Source of the DNA: Candidatus Yanofskyibacteriota bacterium
GTDB taxonomy: Bacteria > Patescibacteriota > Minisyncoccia > 2-02-FULL-40-12 > GWA2-44-9
Direction of reading: 5' to 3'
Assembly (NCBI GenBank): GCA_016185505.1
Contig: JACPNL010000010.1
Coordinates: 1 to 55,825, forward strand
Length of the DNA: 55,825 nt
Shown piece after piece: positions 18,139 to 27,070 of the stretch (positions within the stretch are counted from its first letter, which is position 1; each line of letters starts with the position of its first letter). The position numbers were made by a program, and so were the translations under genes. The notes beneath the pieces are model-generated. The model was not told the origin of the DNA and made no database searches. It was given only the letters and a program-made list of their open reading frames with translations.

Positions 18139-19707
18139 ATGAAACCTGTCGTTCTAACAATTCTTGACGGCTGGGGATACTCGCCGCAAAAACACGGCAA
18201 TGCTATTTTATACGCGCGGACGCCTTTTGTTGAGCTCATTCAGCGCAATTATCCTTCTTTGCTTTTACAGGCCTCGGGAAAAGCGGTGGGGATGACTTGG
18301 GGCGAGGCGGGCAATAGCGAGGTCGGCCACTTGACTATCGGCGCGGGCAGAACCATATTTCAATATCTAAGCCGGATAAATAAAGCCATAAGCGACGGCA
18401 GTTTTTACCAAAACGAAGCGCTATTGGGAGCAGTCAAACACGCTAAGGAAAATTATTCTACTCTCCATGTTGCCGGTCTTTTGACATCCGGCTCGGTACA
18501 TGCCCACATCAGTCATTTATTGGCGCTAATAGACCTGGCTGCCAAGAATGATTTTGCTAACATCAGAATTCATCTTTTTACCGATGGCAAGGACTCTGGA
18601 CTGAAAGAAGCGCCGTTCTTGATCAAAAAGTTCCAAGATCATGCCTCTAAGGTTGGAGTTGGGGTGATAACGACGCTTATTGGCAGGGATTACGCGATGG
18701 ATAGGGCTAAGAATTGGGATGACACAAGAAAAGCATACGATCTCCTCGTCCGCGGAGCAGGAGATCCCGTAAAATCACAAGGCGATAACGGGGCAGGAAA
18801 AACAGACGATATCTTTTCAAAAATAGAGACGGCATACCAGATGGGATACATTGATTCTAATTTGCCCCCATTGATAACCGACAAACAAGGCGTCATTAAA
18901 GACGGCGACGCGTTGATATTCTTCAACTTCAGAGAGGACTCGATGCGCCAGCTCACAAGAAGTTTCATAGAAGATGACTTCCAAATTTTTCCGGTGGAAA
19001 AATTTGGCAATTTATATGTCGTTACCATGACCCAATACCTTGATGATCCCCGCCTAAAAGTCGCCTTTCCTTTGCCGGAAATAAAAAACGGCCTTGCGGA
19101 AGTTTTAGCCTTGAACGGAAAAACTCAACTGCATATTGCTGAATCGGAAAAGTACGCCCACGCCACGTATTTCTTTAATGGCTTGAATAACACGCCTTAT
19201 TCCGGCGAAACGGATATATTTATAGAATCATTAAAAGACCACGCTCTTAATCCGGAAATGAGAGCTCCTGACATAGCGGATAAAGTAATAGAATATCTAA
19301 AACAGGATCAGTATGACTTTTATATCATAAATTTTGCCAATCCGGACGTTTTGGCGCATACCGGAGACCTGGAGACGACAATAAGAGGAGTAGAGACGAT
19401 AGACGAAGCGTTAAAACAAATAACAGAAGCCGTCTTGAACAAAGAAGGTATGATGCTCATTACAGCCGACCACGGTAACGCGGAGTCAATGGTGTATGAG
19501 TCCTCGGGTGAGAAAAAGTCAAGACACGAAGAAAGCCCTGTGCCTTTCTATCTAATAGGCAAACAGTTCGCGAGAGAACGCGAAATAGAAGAGGTTGAAA
19601 AGTCCTTCTCGCAAGTCAGTGGCATATTGAGTGATATCGCGCCCACCGTGCTGGAATTAATGGAAATACCAAAACCCGAAGAAATGACAGGGAACTCTCT
19701 TTTGTAA
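18139..19707 (+). CDS. gpmI: 2,3-bisphosphoglycerate-independent phosphoglycerate mutase
   Basis: LTILDGWGYSPQKHGNAI, GNSEVGHLTIGAGR, TADHGNAE motifs. Confidence 0.97.
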   Translation: MKPVVLTILDGWGYSPQKHGNAILYARTPFVELIQRNYPSLLLQASGKAVGMTWGEAGNSEVGHLTIGAGRTIFQYLSRINKAISDGSFYQNEALLGAVKHAKENYSTLHVAGLLTSGSVHAHISHLLALIDLAAKNDFANIRIHLFTDGKDSGLKEAPFLIKKFQDHASKVGVGVITTLIGRDYAMDRAKNWDDTRKAYDLLVRGAGDPVKSQGDNGAGKTDDIFSKIETAYQMGYIDSNLPPLITDKQGVIKDGDALIFFNFREDSMRQLTRSFIEDDFQIFPVEKFGNLYVVTMTQYLDDPRLKVAFPLPEIKNGLAEVLALNGKTQLHIAESEKYAHATYFFNGLNNTPYSGETDIFIESLKDHALNPEMRAPDIADKVIEYLKQDQYDFYIINFANPDVLAHTGDLETTIRGVETIDEALKQITEAVLNKEGMMLITADHGNAESMVYESSGEKKSRHEESPVPFYLIGKQFAREREIEEVEKSFSQVSGILSDIAPTVLELMEIPKPEEMTGNSLL

Positions 19708-19782
19708 TTACTGACATAATCGCAAAAGAACAAATTTTTGAGTTTGTTTAGAATTTACCAATTGACGCGTTAAAGTCTGCTA

Positions 19783-20190
19783 TTAATCTTCGTATGTTTT
19801 TTTATATCCACTAATTTGTCCGGATATTGCTAAGAGATTCGAGCCAATGATTTTTAATAAAGCGGCCACTTTGGTTGTATTCGGATTAGCCGCATACCGT
19901 TTGATAACTTCATTTATGGCTTCTCCCGCCTCCCATTCATCTTGCGCTTCTGAAACAACAAATTCAAAATTTACAACTTGCTGAAGTTGGCTGACTGTAT
20001 CTGTATCTTTGATTTGCTTATCTCTAAGAAGCATCCTTATCCCCACATCTGCTTTTAAGAGAGTCTTATTATCTTTCTCCAATTCAAAGAACCGTTCGCC
20101 TTCTAGATTATACATATCTTGAAACTCTTTGCTGATTTCATCTGTTTCGGCGGTGTTAGCAGGCGGTAATTTTTCTTTTATATTTGTCAT
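19783..20190 (-). CDS. Hypothetical protein
   Basis: 135-aa ORF directly downstream of mnmA on the same strand. Confidence 0.65.
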   Translation of the reverse strand: MTNIKEKLPPANTAETDEISKEFQDMYNLEGERFFELEKDNKTLLKADVGIRMLLRDKQIKDTDTVSQLQQVVNFEFVVSEAQDEWEAGEAINEVIKRYAANPNTTKVAALLKIIGSNLLAISGQISGYKKTYED

Positions 20191-20202
20191 AGTATATTTA
20201 TC

Positions 20203-21360
20203 TTACAATATTATTCCCCCTCCGAGAAGCTGCTGACCTTTATAAAATACGGCTGATTGACCGGGGGTTACGGCTGACTCTGGTTTTTTGAACACGATTT
20301 CGCCACTATTTTTTACAACCGCTTTAGACAACGGCGCCCTATAGCGCGTCCGCGCATCCAACTCCTCGCCCCTGTGGATAAACGACTTGCGAAGTCGTTT
20401 ATCCACAGGTTGAGCTATTGGATTTATCCAGTTTATAGCGGTTAATTTGAAATTTTGAGAGAGTAGATCTTTCTTCGAACCGACGTAAATGATGTTATTT
20501 TTGATATCTTTCCTAACAACAAAATAGGGGCCCTTGCCGTTCTTTATATCCAGACCGTGCCTTTGGCCGATGGTATAGTAGAACACGCCATCGTGTTGTC
20601 CAACAACACGCCCTGAGCGAGCAAAACGAGTCGAATGGGCAACATCCAACAAGATAATATTTCCGATCTTTGGCTTGATATAATTTTTTAAAAATTCTTT
20701 CATGTTTAACGGCCCGATGAAGCACACTCCCTGGCTATCTTTCTTGTCAGCCGTCGACAGGCCGAATTTTTTAGCCATTCTCCTAACCTCCGGTTTTGTA
20801 TAGTCACCAATCGGAAAGAAGCAATGTTTCAACTGCCTCTGGGTTAAGGTCCAGAGAAAATAGGATTGATCTTTGTTCTGGTCAACAGCTTTTAATAATT
20901 TATAGTCATTAATTTTTAATTTTTCATTTTTATTTTTTAATTTTCTTATGTAGTGTCCCGTCGCAATGTAATCCGCTCCTTCTTCCAATGCCTTCTCCAA
21001 AAATAGCCCGAACTTGATATGCTTATTGCACATTACATCCGGATTAGGCGTTTGACCGGTTTTATATTCTCGTATCATGTAGTCAGCCACTTCTTTTTTA
21101 TATTCTTGTGAAAAGTCCCACGTCAAAAGAGGAATGCCAATTTTTGCCGCTACCCGCATCGCGTCTTCTCGGTCTTGCTTCCAAAGACACCTGTGGATAA
21201 ACGACTTCGCAAGTCGTTTATCCACAGGTGGGCTCCATGGTTTCATAAAAACACCGGTTACATCGTAACCTTGTTTTTTCAACAGAGCAGCAGCCACAGA
21301 AGAGTCAACTCCTCCGGACATAGCAACATAAATCTTTTGTTTTTTAACTTGACGTTTCAT
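20203..21360 (-). CDS. mnmA: tRNA 2-thiouridylase MnmA
   Basis: AMSGGVDSSVAAALL, NPDVMCNKHIKFG, ATGHY, KDQSYFLWTL, KDSQGVCFIG, YTIGQRHGL; carries three in-frame palindromic insertions. Confidence 0.95.
   Translation of the reverse strand: MKRQVKKQKIYVAMSGGVDSSVAAALLKKQGYDVTGVFMKPWSPPVDKRLAKSFIHRCLWKQDREDAMRVAAKIGIPLLTWDFSQEYKKEVADYMIREYKTGQTPNPDVMCNKHIKFGLFLEKALEEGADYIATGHYIRKLKNKNEKLKINDYKLLKAVDQNKDQSYFLWTLTQRQLKHCFFPIGDYTKPEVRRMAKKFGLSTADKKDSQGVCFIGPLNMKEFLKNYIKPKIGNIILLDVAHSTRFARSGRVVGQHDGVFYYTIGQRHGLDIKNGKGPYFVVRKDIKNNIIYVGSKKDLLSQNFKLTAINWINPIAQPVDKRLRKSFIHRGEELDARTRYRAPLSKAVVKNSGEIVFKKPESAVTPGQSAVFYKGQQLLGGGIIL
20371..20409. repeat. 39-bp palindromic element in mnmA, loop inverted
   Basis: CCTGTGGATAAACGACTTGCGAAGTCGTTTATCCACAGG; read as PVDKRLRKSFIHR. 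Confidence 0.97.
21190..21228. repeat. 39-bp palindromic element in mnmA
   Basis: Identical to the alaS copy; read as PVDKRLAKSFIHR. Confidence 0.97.
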
Positions 21361-21420
21361 AGATTTTAAATTATAGTATGAAAAGCATTTTTTGACAATT
21401 CAATCGAAAAAAGGGGGGGC

Positions 21421-21918
21421 TTGATGATTGATATTTTTACTATCATCGGAGCACTTTTGTTTTTCAGCGTCACACCTTTTCTCGAAGAAAATATAAGAGG
21501 GGGGAAATGGCTAATATTGCTTTGTACTCTTTTTATTTTGATGGCCATATTAAGAATTCCGCTATCAGGAGGAATTTCCGAATTTACTCAAATTATAAAA
21601 ATTGGCGTAATTGCAATTCTTTTATTGCTATGGTTTAAAAACAAAACCCAACTAGGATTCCTTGTAATAAGTATGGGGCTGGCCAGCAATACTTTGGTGA
21701 TATTTGTAAACGGGGGCATGCCTGTATCCTCTGATTTTAGCGGTGATTTTATTCTCCCGACCGGGTACCTAATAGCGAACGACCAAACTGTTCTTACGGT
21801 TTTGAGCGATTGGATTCCGGGGTTGTTTTGGGAAGAATATGTTTCTCCGGGTGATTATTTATTGTCTTCAGCGTTTTATATTTTTTGGTTCCAAAATAGA
21901 AAAAATAAACCGGCCTGA
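21421..21918 (+). CDS. DUF5317-like membrane protein
   Basis: Hydrophobic; VIFVNGGMPV motif. Confidence 0.65.
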   Translation: MMIDIFTIIGALLFFSVTPFLEENIRGGKWLILLCTLFILMAILRIPLSGGISEFTQIIKIGVIAILLLLWFKNKTQLGFLVISMGLASNTLVIFVNGGMPVSSDFSGDFILPTGYLIANDQTVLTVLSDWIPGLFWEEYVSPGDYLLSSAFYIFWFQNRKNKPA

Positions 21919-21989
21919 CGGCCGGTATTTAATTAGCCCAACAACTCAATGGACGCGCCCATTGAGTTGTTGGGCATAAAAGACTCTGT

Positions 21990-23357
21990 TTAATCAAATA
22001 TTTTCAGCTCTCTTATCATTCTAAATTTCCTTAAAAAGTCCCTAGTTTCGGGCACCGCTCCGCGAGAGTTTAAGTCCAACCCGCCGGTAGTTAAATTATA
22101 CTTACTTGGACCGCCGTTATATATCATTCCCCTTACTTCATTTAGTTGATCCGGGGTTAAACCGTTAAACACCGCTCTGGCCCGTGAACCCCCGTTTTGA
22201 ACTCTATTTACAACGGTAGCCATGTGGTCGTCAAATACAAGAATTTGGGCCTTTATGGAATTTTTTATATCAATCCTGCCGATATCGGTATCTTTTATTA
22301 AATTGGCGGAAAGAAAACCGACAACCATGCTGTCATAAGTGCGGGGCATAATTTGGTTGGCGCCGGAGGCGCCGGTCTTAGAAACGGTATATCGAAACGC
22401 TTTTTCTCCATTGGCGCCGAAACGCCACAAAACTCTTTCAGCCTGTTCTCGGCCGCCATCCTCCGATGCAAACATCAGTTTGGGATCTGTTTGTTCGGTT
22501 AGGGTAATTTCTTTAACGAATTTCTGGGTCATCGTGTCGGTAACTAATTTACCCGGAAAAGCCTTGGATTCAACTCCGGCTTTTTCTAACTCCTCAAACG
22601 CTTGCGCGACATGAATATCTAGAAAGTCCTTACCGGAATCAACTATCGCGGGATCGCGTACTGACTTAGAATAAGGCGCGTATACAACATCAGAATATTT
22701 AGGGCCGGTCTTATCTTCGAGATATGCCAGACCGTCGTTACTCATCAAGAACTTATTGCCGATAACAATATATCTTGCCGGCTCACTAATCTTAACCTCA
22801 TCTGACTCAAGAACCGATCCAACAACGCCTAGATCAGAATTAAAATTATTCCACCAATATACAACAACCGATAGCTCGTCTTGATCATCCACGGGTTGAA
22901 AATAAGGCATACTTGTAGGATTCGGTTCGTAGTTTCTTCTCATTCTGTTGGCAATTTGTATCTCTTTTTCGTCCAGCCAATAGCGTCTAAGAAAGACCGC
23001 GCCCGCATCCGCGCTTATATTTGTATCAAGAATAGCTAACTCAATTTCTTTGCCGGTTAATCTGTTGTTTTTTTCTTCGAATTGAAGAGAAGGAGATTGT
23101 TCAAGATATGTTTTTGCCAATTCCATTTGATCAGCCAGAGTCCAGACGGGCATTTGAGGCAAAGGCGATACTTCAAGGTCAATAGTCTTACTCGGCAACG
23201 CCTCGGATATTTGAGCGGCTATTTGCGCGGATAGTTGAGTATATTTGGCGCCCAAAACAAATGCTGATATCACGAGAACTGTTAAAACAAGGAGAAGAAT
23301 TTTGCCGGGAAATTTTTTGAGTTGCATTTTGAGTTGCCTTAGTTTATCAAAGGACAT
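21990..23357 (-). CDS. Membrane-anchored hypothetical protein
   Basis: 455-aa ORF with N-terminal TM KILLLVLTVLVISAFVLGA. Confidence 0.75.
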   Translation of the reverse strand: MSFDKLRQLKMQLKKFPGKILLLVLTVLVISAFVLGAKYTQLSAQIAAQISEALPSKTIDLEVSPLPQMPVWTLADQMELAKTYLEQSPSLQFEEKNNRLTGKEIELAILDTNISADAGAVFLRRYWLDEKEIQIANRMRRNYEPNPTSMPYFQPVDDQDELSVVVYWWNNFNSDLGVVGSVLESDEVKISEPARYIVIGNKFLMSNDGLAYLEDKTGPKYSDVVYAPYSKSVRDPAIVDSGKDFLDIHVAQAFEELEKAGVESKAFPGKLVTDTMTQKFVKEITLTEQTDPKLMFASEDGGREQAERVLWRFGANGEKAFRYTVSKTGASGANQIMPRTYDSMVVGFLSANLIKDTDIGRIDIKNSIKAQILVFDDHMATVVNRVQNGGSRARAVFNGLTPDQLNEVRGMIYNGGPSKYNLTTGGLDLNSRGAVPETRDFLRKFRMIRELKIFD

Positions 23358-23370
23358 AGGAGTAAATTAA

Positions 23371-23580
23371 CATAATTAACCTAATTATTCTAATTAACCT
23401 AATTGACCTAAATAAATCCTCCCGATTTTGTCTGCTTCGCAGAAACAAAATCGAGGATCCTCGATATTCGCAAGCGAATATCGGGACAATGACCTAATAA
23501 CCAATGCCTGAAGGTTTTAGACATTAAAAATTAGGTATTATTTAGAATAATTAGAGCAATTAGAATAATTAGAATAATTT
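23371..23580. repeat. Intergenic inverted-arm repeat, copy 1 (CTAATTNNN units), containing the nested element 23420..23486
   Basis: CTAATTATT CTAATTAAC CTAATTGAC CTAAATAAA ... TTATTTAGAATAATTAGAGCAATTAGAATAATTAGAATAATT. Confidence 0.9.
23420..23486. repeat. 67-bp two-armed palindromic element
   Basis: TCCCGA[TTTTGTCTGCTTCGCAGAAACAAAA]TCGAGGATCCTCGA[TATTCGCAAGCGAATA]TCGGGA. Confidence 0.9.
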
Positions 23581-23581
23581 T

Positions 23582-24940
23582 CTATAGGTTCTTTTCTATC
23601 TCATCAGCCTTGTTCAAAACAGTTCTTGAATAATAGTTACATATGCTTGATGAGCACTTCGTGCTGCCTCCGATATACGCGCGGGCCGCGCCGCTTTCGG
23701 CTGTCCTTGTTTTTTTGTCTGCTCCTCCATTAGCTAATTTGATTGCCGAGGCCATAAAAGCATCCTCTATACTCCACGGATTTGGCGGATTGTGGCCGGT
23801 CAGGCGCGCTACTTCTTCCGCGTAAGCAAGCCACGTTGACGGTATGAATTGGGCCGGCCCCATCGCTCCGCCGCAACCGTAATTTGGTTCGCGGGATACC
23901 TTAACGGAGTTAGGATCAATGCCCAGTTGGCTGGTTATCTTTAGAAAGGCTGCTTCCTCCGTGGCCGCTCTCTGATAGTAATAAGTTCTCCTGTGCGGAT
24001 ACCAGATATCGCCTAAACGCCTGTAGCAAAGGACCATATCGTCCTGCCAATTGCCGGAGCCAACATTCTGTCCAAGACGGGACTCTATTTCCAAAATGGC
24101 AAGCAGGAACGCCGGCCTTATACCGGCTCTGATAGCGGCAAGTTGAGCATACCTTACCGCGTCTTCAGCGGTAATTCCGTGTTGGGTAAGAAAGGTCAGC
24201 TGTTCCCTGATTTTTTCTATATCTCTCTGCGATTTTTGGATCAGTTCCTGAAATTTTGATTCTTGCCCTTTTGTTTCTTTCAGTATGGTATCCTTTTCTT
24301 TTTTATTGATGTCCAAACTCCTTTTCTGAACCGCTTGGATCCCGATTAAATGTTCCAAGTCGGTCTTTTTCCCCTCCAACGAGATTTGGCGGTCTTCCAG
24401 ATCAGTTTTCAGTTGCCTTATGTTCTGGATGGCAATCTTTAGATTATCCTGGGTATTCGCAAGGTCATTAAGATAATTAAAAAAATCGGATAGATTTTCA
24501 TTATTGAATAAAATTTCAGTCAGCGTGATCTGATCGTTCTGATAGGCAATTTTTAGGTATTGAGCCAGAGCGTTTTTGTGTTTTTCTAGCGCTTGTTCCG
24601 ATTCGCCTATTTGTTTTTCTGTCTCCCCTATTTCTAATTTTGTTTTACTTACGGAGAGCTCAAGCCCCCTGATCTCAAGGGTTATTTGGTTAATCTTCGC
24701 GTTCAATTTCCCTATCTCGTTTTCAAGAGTTCTTGATTGTCCCCGAGTTATGTCTATCTGGCTTTGGTATTCATTAATCTGCCTCTGCAGCTCTTCTATC
24801 TGCCTCTGGCGTTCGGCTATCTCATCCTGCACGCCTGCTTTTCCATCCGATACAAAAATTGACAACGACAAAACTACCAAAAAAATAATCAGAAATTTTA
24901 TATATTTTTTCATTTCTTTACTACTCACTACATACCACAC
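23582..24940 (-). CDS. Coiled-coil secreted protein with C-terminal lytic transglycosylase-like domain
   Basis: Long coiled coil; C-terminus AILEIESRLGQNVG...GGAMGPAQFIPSTW. Confidence 0.85.
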   Translation of the reverse strand: MWYVVSSKEMKKYIKFLIIFLVVLSLSIFVSDGKAGVQDEIAERQRQIEELQRQINEYQSQIDITRGQSRTLENEIGKLNAKINQITLEIRGLELSVSKTKLEIGETEKQIGESEQALEKHKNALAQYLKIAYQNDQITLTEILFNNENLSDFFNYLNDLANTQDNLKIAIQNIRQLKTDLEDRQISLEGKKTDLEHLIGIQAVQKRSLDINKKEKDTILKETKGQESKFQELIQKSQRDIEKIREQLTFLTQHGITAEDAVRYAQLAAIRAGIRPAFLLAILEIESRLGQNVGSGNWQDDMVLCYRRLGDIWYPHRRTYYYQRAATEEAAFLKITSQLGIDPNSVKVSREPNYGCGGAMGPAQFIPSTWLAYAEEVARLTGHNPPNPWSIEDAFMASAIKLANGGADKKTRTAESGAARAYIGGSTKCSSSICNYYSRTVLNKADEIEKNL

Positions 24941-25004
24941 TCTACTTACCGCTATCTCACTGTTGATTATATCACATGACTCTTAAAGCGATATATCGTA
25001 TAAT

Positions 25005-27044
25005 TTGATTATGATGTTACTCAATAAAAAAGCAACGCGTTTTTTAACTATTTTAATACTCTTGGTTATTTCTGGAGCTTATTTAACTTCAGATATTTCT
25101 GCCGCCCCAAACGAAGAATCAACCGTCATTCAAATAAACAATCAAAACCCCGGCCTGATAAGCAGCACTCCGGATATTTTTACCAACCTTGTTGCCTGCG
25201 CTCTGTGGCAAAAAGACAGCAACTGGGGACGAAACGGCAAACGAGGCAATCCTAACGATTTAAGCAATGACGCTATCGCCTATAAAAATTCTGCCAGCAT
25301 CGGCCTTGGCGGAGTGGATATTATTGATATTATAGGCGGCGTTGACGGACCCGACCCCCAGCCCGGTTGGATTGATGTCACCCAGCCGGGTGTTGCCGGC
25401 GTTTGGGTCAAGCCAGATCCCTGTAGCGGCGCCGGAGGGCCGCCCGGTCCGGGCGGTGGAGGCGGCGGTGTTCCAGTCGGCTCAAATCTTGGTATTAGCG
25501 GTGATACATTCACTATCGGCGGAGTTTCTAAATTTTTGGTTCTAGCTTCATATTTTGACGCCTTAGACGCTTCTAACCTCGGCGGCGATTTAGATTATCT
25601 AAAATCAAAAGGAATTGACGGGATAAGAATATTCCCGAACTGGTGGGATTTTGATCCGGATAGCCAGACCTTTAATCCCGGAAACACCCTAATGGACGTA
25701 AATGGGAATATTAGTAGTAGCCGCATGAGCGATCTGTTAAGCGTTTTAAGCGCGGCAAAGAGCAGAAACATGATAGTAGACGTAACTTTTGCCAGAGAAA
25801 CAGTGCCCGGACCATGCGACGGGGACAGAATCCCAAATGTAATGTGCATGTCCGAATTTATGGAAGGAACAGAATCGGCAGTAAGACAGATTAACTCGGC
25901 CGGATACGGCAATGTGTTTTTTGACATCCAAAACGAATTTGAACAATTCAACTTTTCAAATTCTGACTTAATAGCGATTAAAAATAGAATTAAAAGTGTA
26001 AATTCAAATTTTATAGTTTCCGCTTCAGAAGTCGGGGGCGGTTCCGGCATCGCGGTGAGCACCGGCATGGACATAGTGAACACTCACGAACCCAGAGACA
26101 ATTGGCCCTCAAGTGTCTCTAGCGTCGTCTCCTCTGCGACTTCAACCAGAAAGCCAATTTATCTTGGCGAGTCGGCCAGAGTTGGCGATGGAGCCGACAG
26201 TACTCAAGAGTTCATCACCGCTGTAAGCGATACAAAAAGAGCCGGCGGAGCGGCTTGGACTTTTCATAGCCGAGCTAATTTTAATCTGGACAACTCATCT
26301 TTACAGAACAATTATAACCAAATAGAGAAAGATTTTCTTGACCAGTTTTTGTCTTCATTAAACAGGGTCACTTGGGGCGCAACGGGAATAACGAGCGGAG
26401 GCGGAGGAACCCTACCACCCCCCGGTCCCGGCCCGGGGCCAGCGCCAGAACCATCCGGCCCTCCAATTATTAACGGCATTAGCCCGCAAAAAGCGGTCGT
26501 GGGAGAAACGGTAGAAATTATCGGTTCTAATCTGACAACATCCGTAAAACTAGAAAATCTTGAAAACGAAAATTTCTATACAATTACCGCGTTTGTTCGT
26601 CAAAATAATACGATTGCTTCCTTTCAAGTACCTGATCTTTCAGGCGGTGTTTACAAAATTTTTAGTTTAAGTCCGCAAGGAGACACGGAAAGTCCGCAAA
26701 ATCTTACAATCAGGTCAGGCGGCAATCCTTTCGGTCAGTCGGTCCAGCCCACCATCCCAACTGAAGGACTATTGGGATTCGGTCAACTTATAGCAATGAT
26801 CTTCACCTGGTCTCTCAATATTCTGGGCATTGTTGTTTTCGTAATGATATTCTTTGCCGGATTTCAGTGGTTCACCGCCGCCGGCAATACGGCAAAAGTA
26901 AATGAGGCCAAGTCCAGAATAACCAATGCGATCACCGGAGCTCTTATCCTTCTGGCGGCGTGGATAATATTATATACGATAAACCCTGATCTGGTCGGGG
27001 GCACGTTCACTTTGCCGGGGGCAGGGATAGAAAATAGTAATTAA
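25005..27044 (+). CDS. Secreted cellulase-like (TIM-barrel) protein with IPT/TIG-like domain and C-terminal TrbC/VirB2-like membrane module
   Basis: NVFFDIQNEFEQFN, PIYLGES; PPIINGISPQKAVVGETVEIIGSNL; FTWSLNILGIVVFVMIFFAGFQWFTAAGN...GALILLAAWIILYTINPDLV. Confidence 0.75.
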   Translation: MIMMLLNKKATRFLTILILLVISGAYLTSDISAAPNEESTVIQINNQNPGLISSTPDIFTNLVACALWQKDSNWGRNGKRGNPNDLSNDAIAYKNSASIGLGGVDIIDIIGGVDGPDPQPGWIDVTQPGVAGVWVKPDPCSGAGGPPGPGGGGGGVPVGSNLGISGDTFTIGGVSKFLVLASYFDALDASNLGGDLDYLKSKGIDGIRIFPNWWDFDPDSQTFNPGNTLMDVNGNISSSRMSDLLSVLSAAKSRNMIVDVTFARETVPGPCDGDRIPNVMCMSEFMEGTESAVRQINSAGYGNVFFDIQNEFEQFNFSNSDLIAIKNRIKSVNSNFIVSASEVGGGSGIAVSTGMDIVNTHEPRDNWPSSVSSVVSSATSTRKPIYLGESARVGDGADSTQEFITAVSDTKRAGGAAWTFHSRANFNLDNSSLQNNYNQIEKDFLDQFLSSLNRVTWGATGITSGGGGTLPPPGPGPGPAPEPSGPPIINGISPQKAVVGETVEIIGSNLTTSVKLENLENENFYTITAFVRQNNTIASFQVPDLSGGVYKIFSLSPQGDTESPQNLTIRSGGNPFGQSVQPTIPTEGLLGFGQLIAMIFTWSLNILGIVVFVMIFFAGFQWFTAAGNTAKVNEAKSRITNAITGALILLAAWIILYTINPDLVGGTFTLPGAGIENSN

Positions 27045-27070
27045 GTAATTAGGTAATTGTGTAATTTTTT

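Noticed and set aside
23371-23580. Possible CRISPR array from CTAATT repeats
   Set aside because: Units are 9 bp without spacers and inverted between arms; no cas genes nearby.
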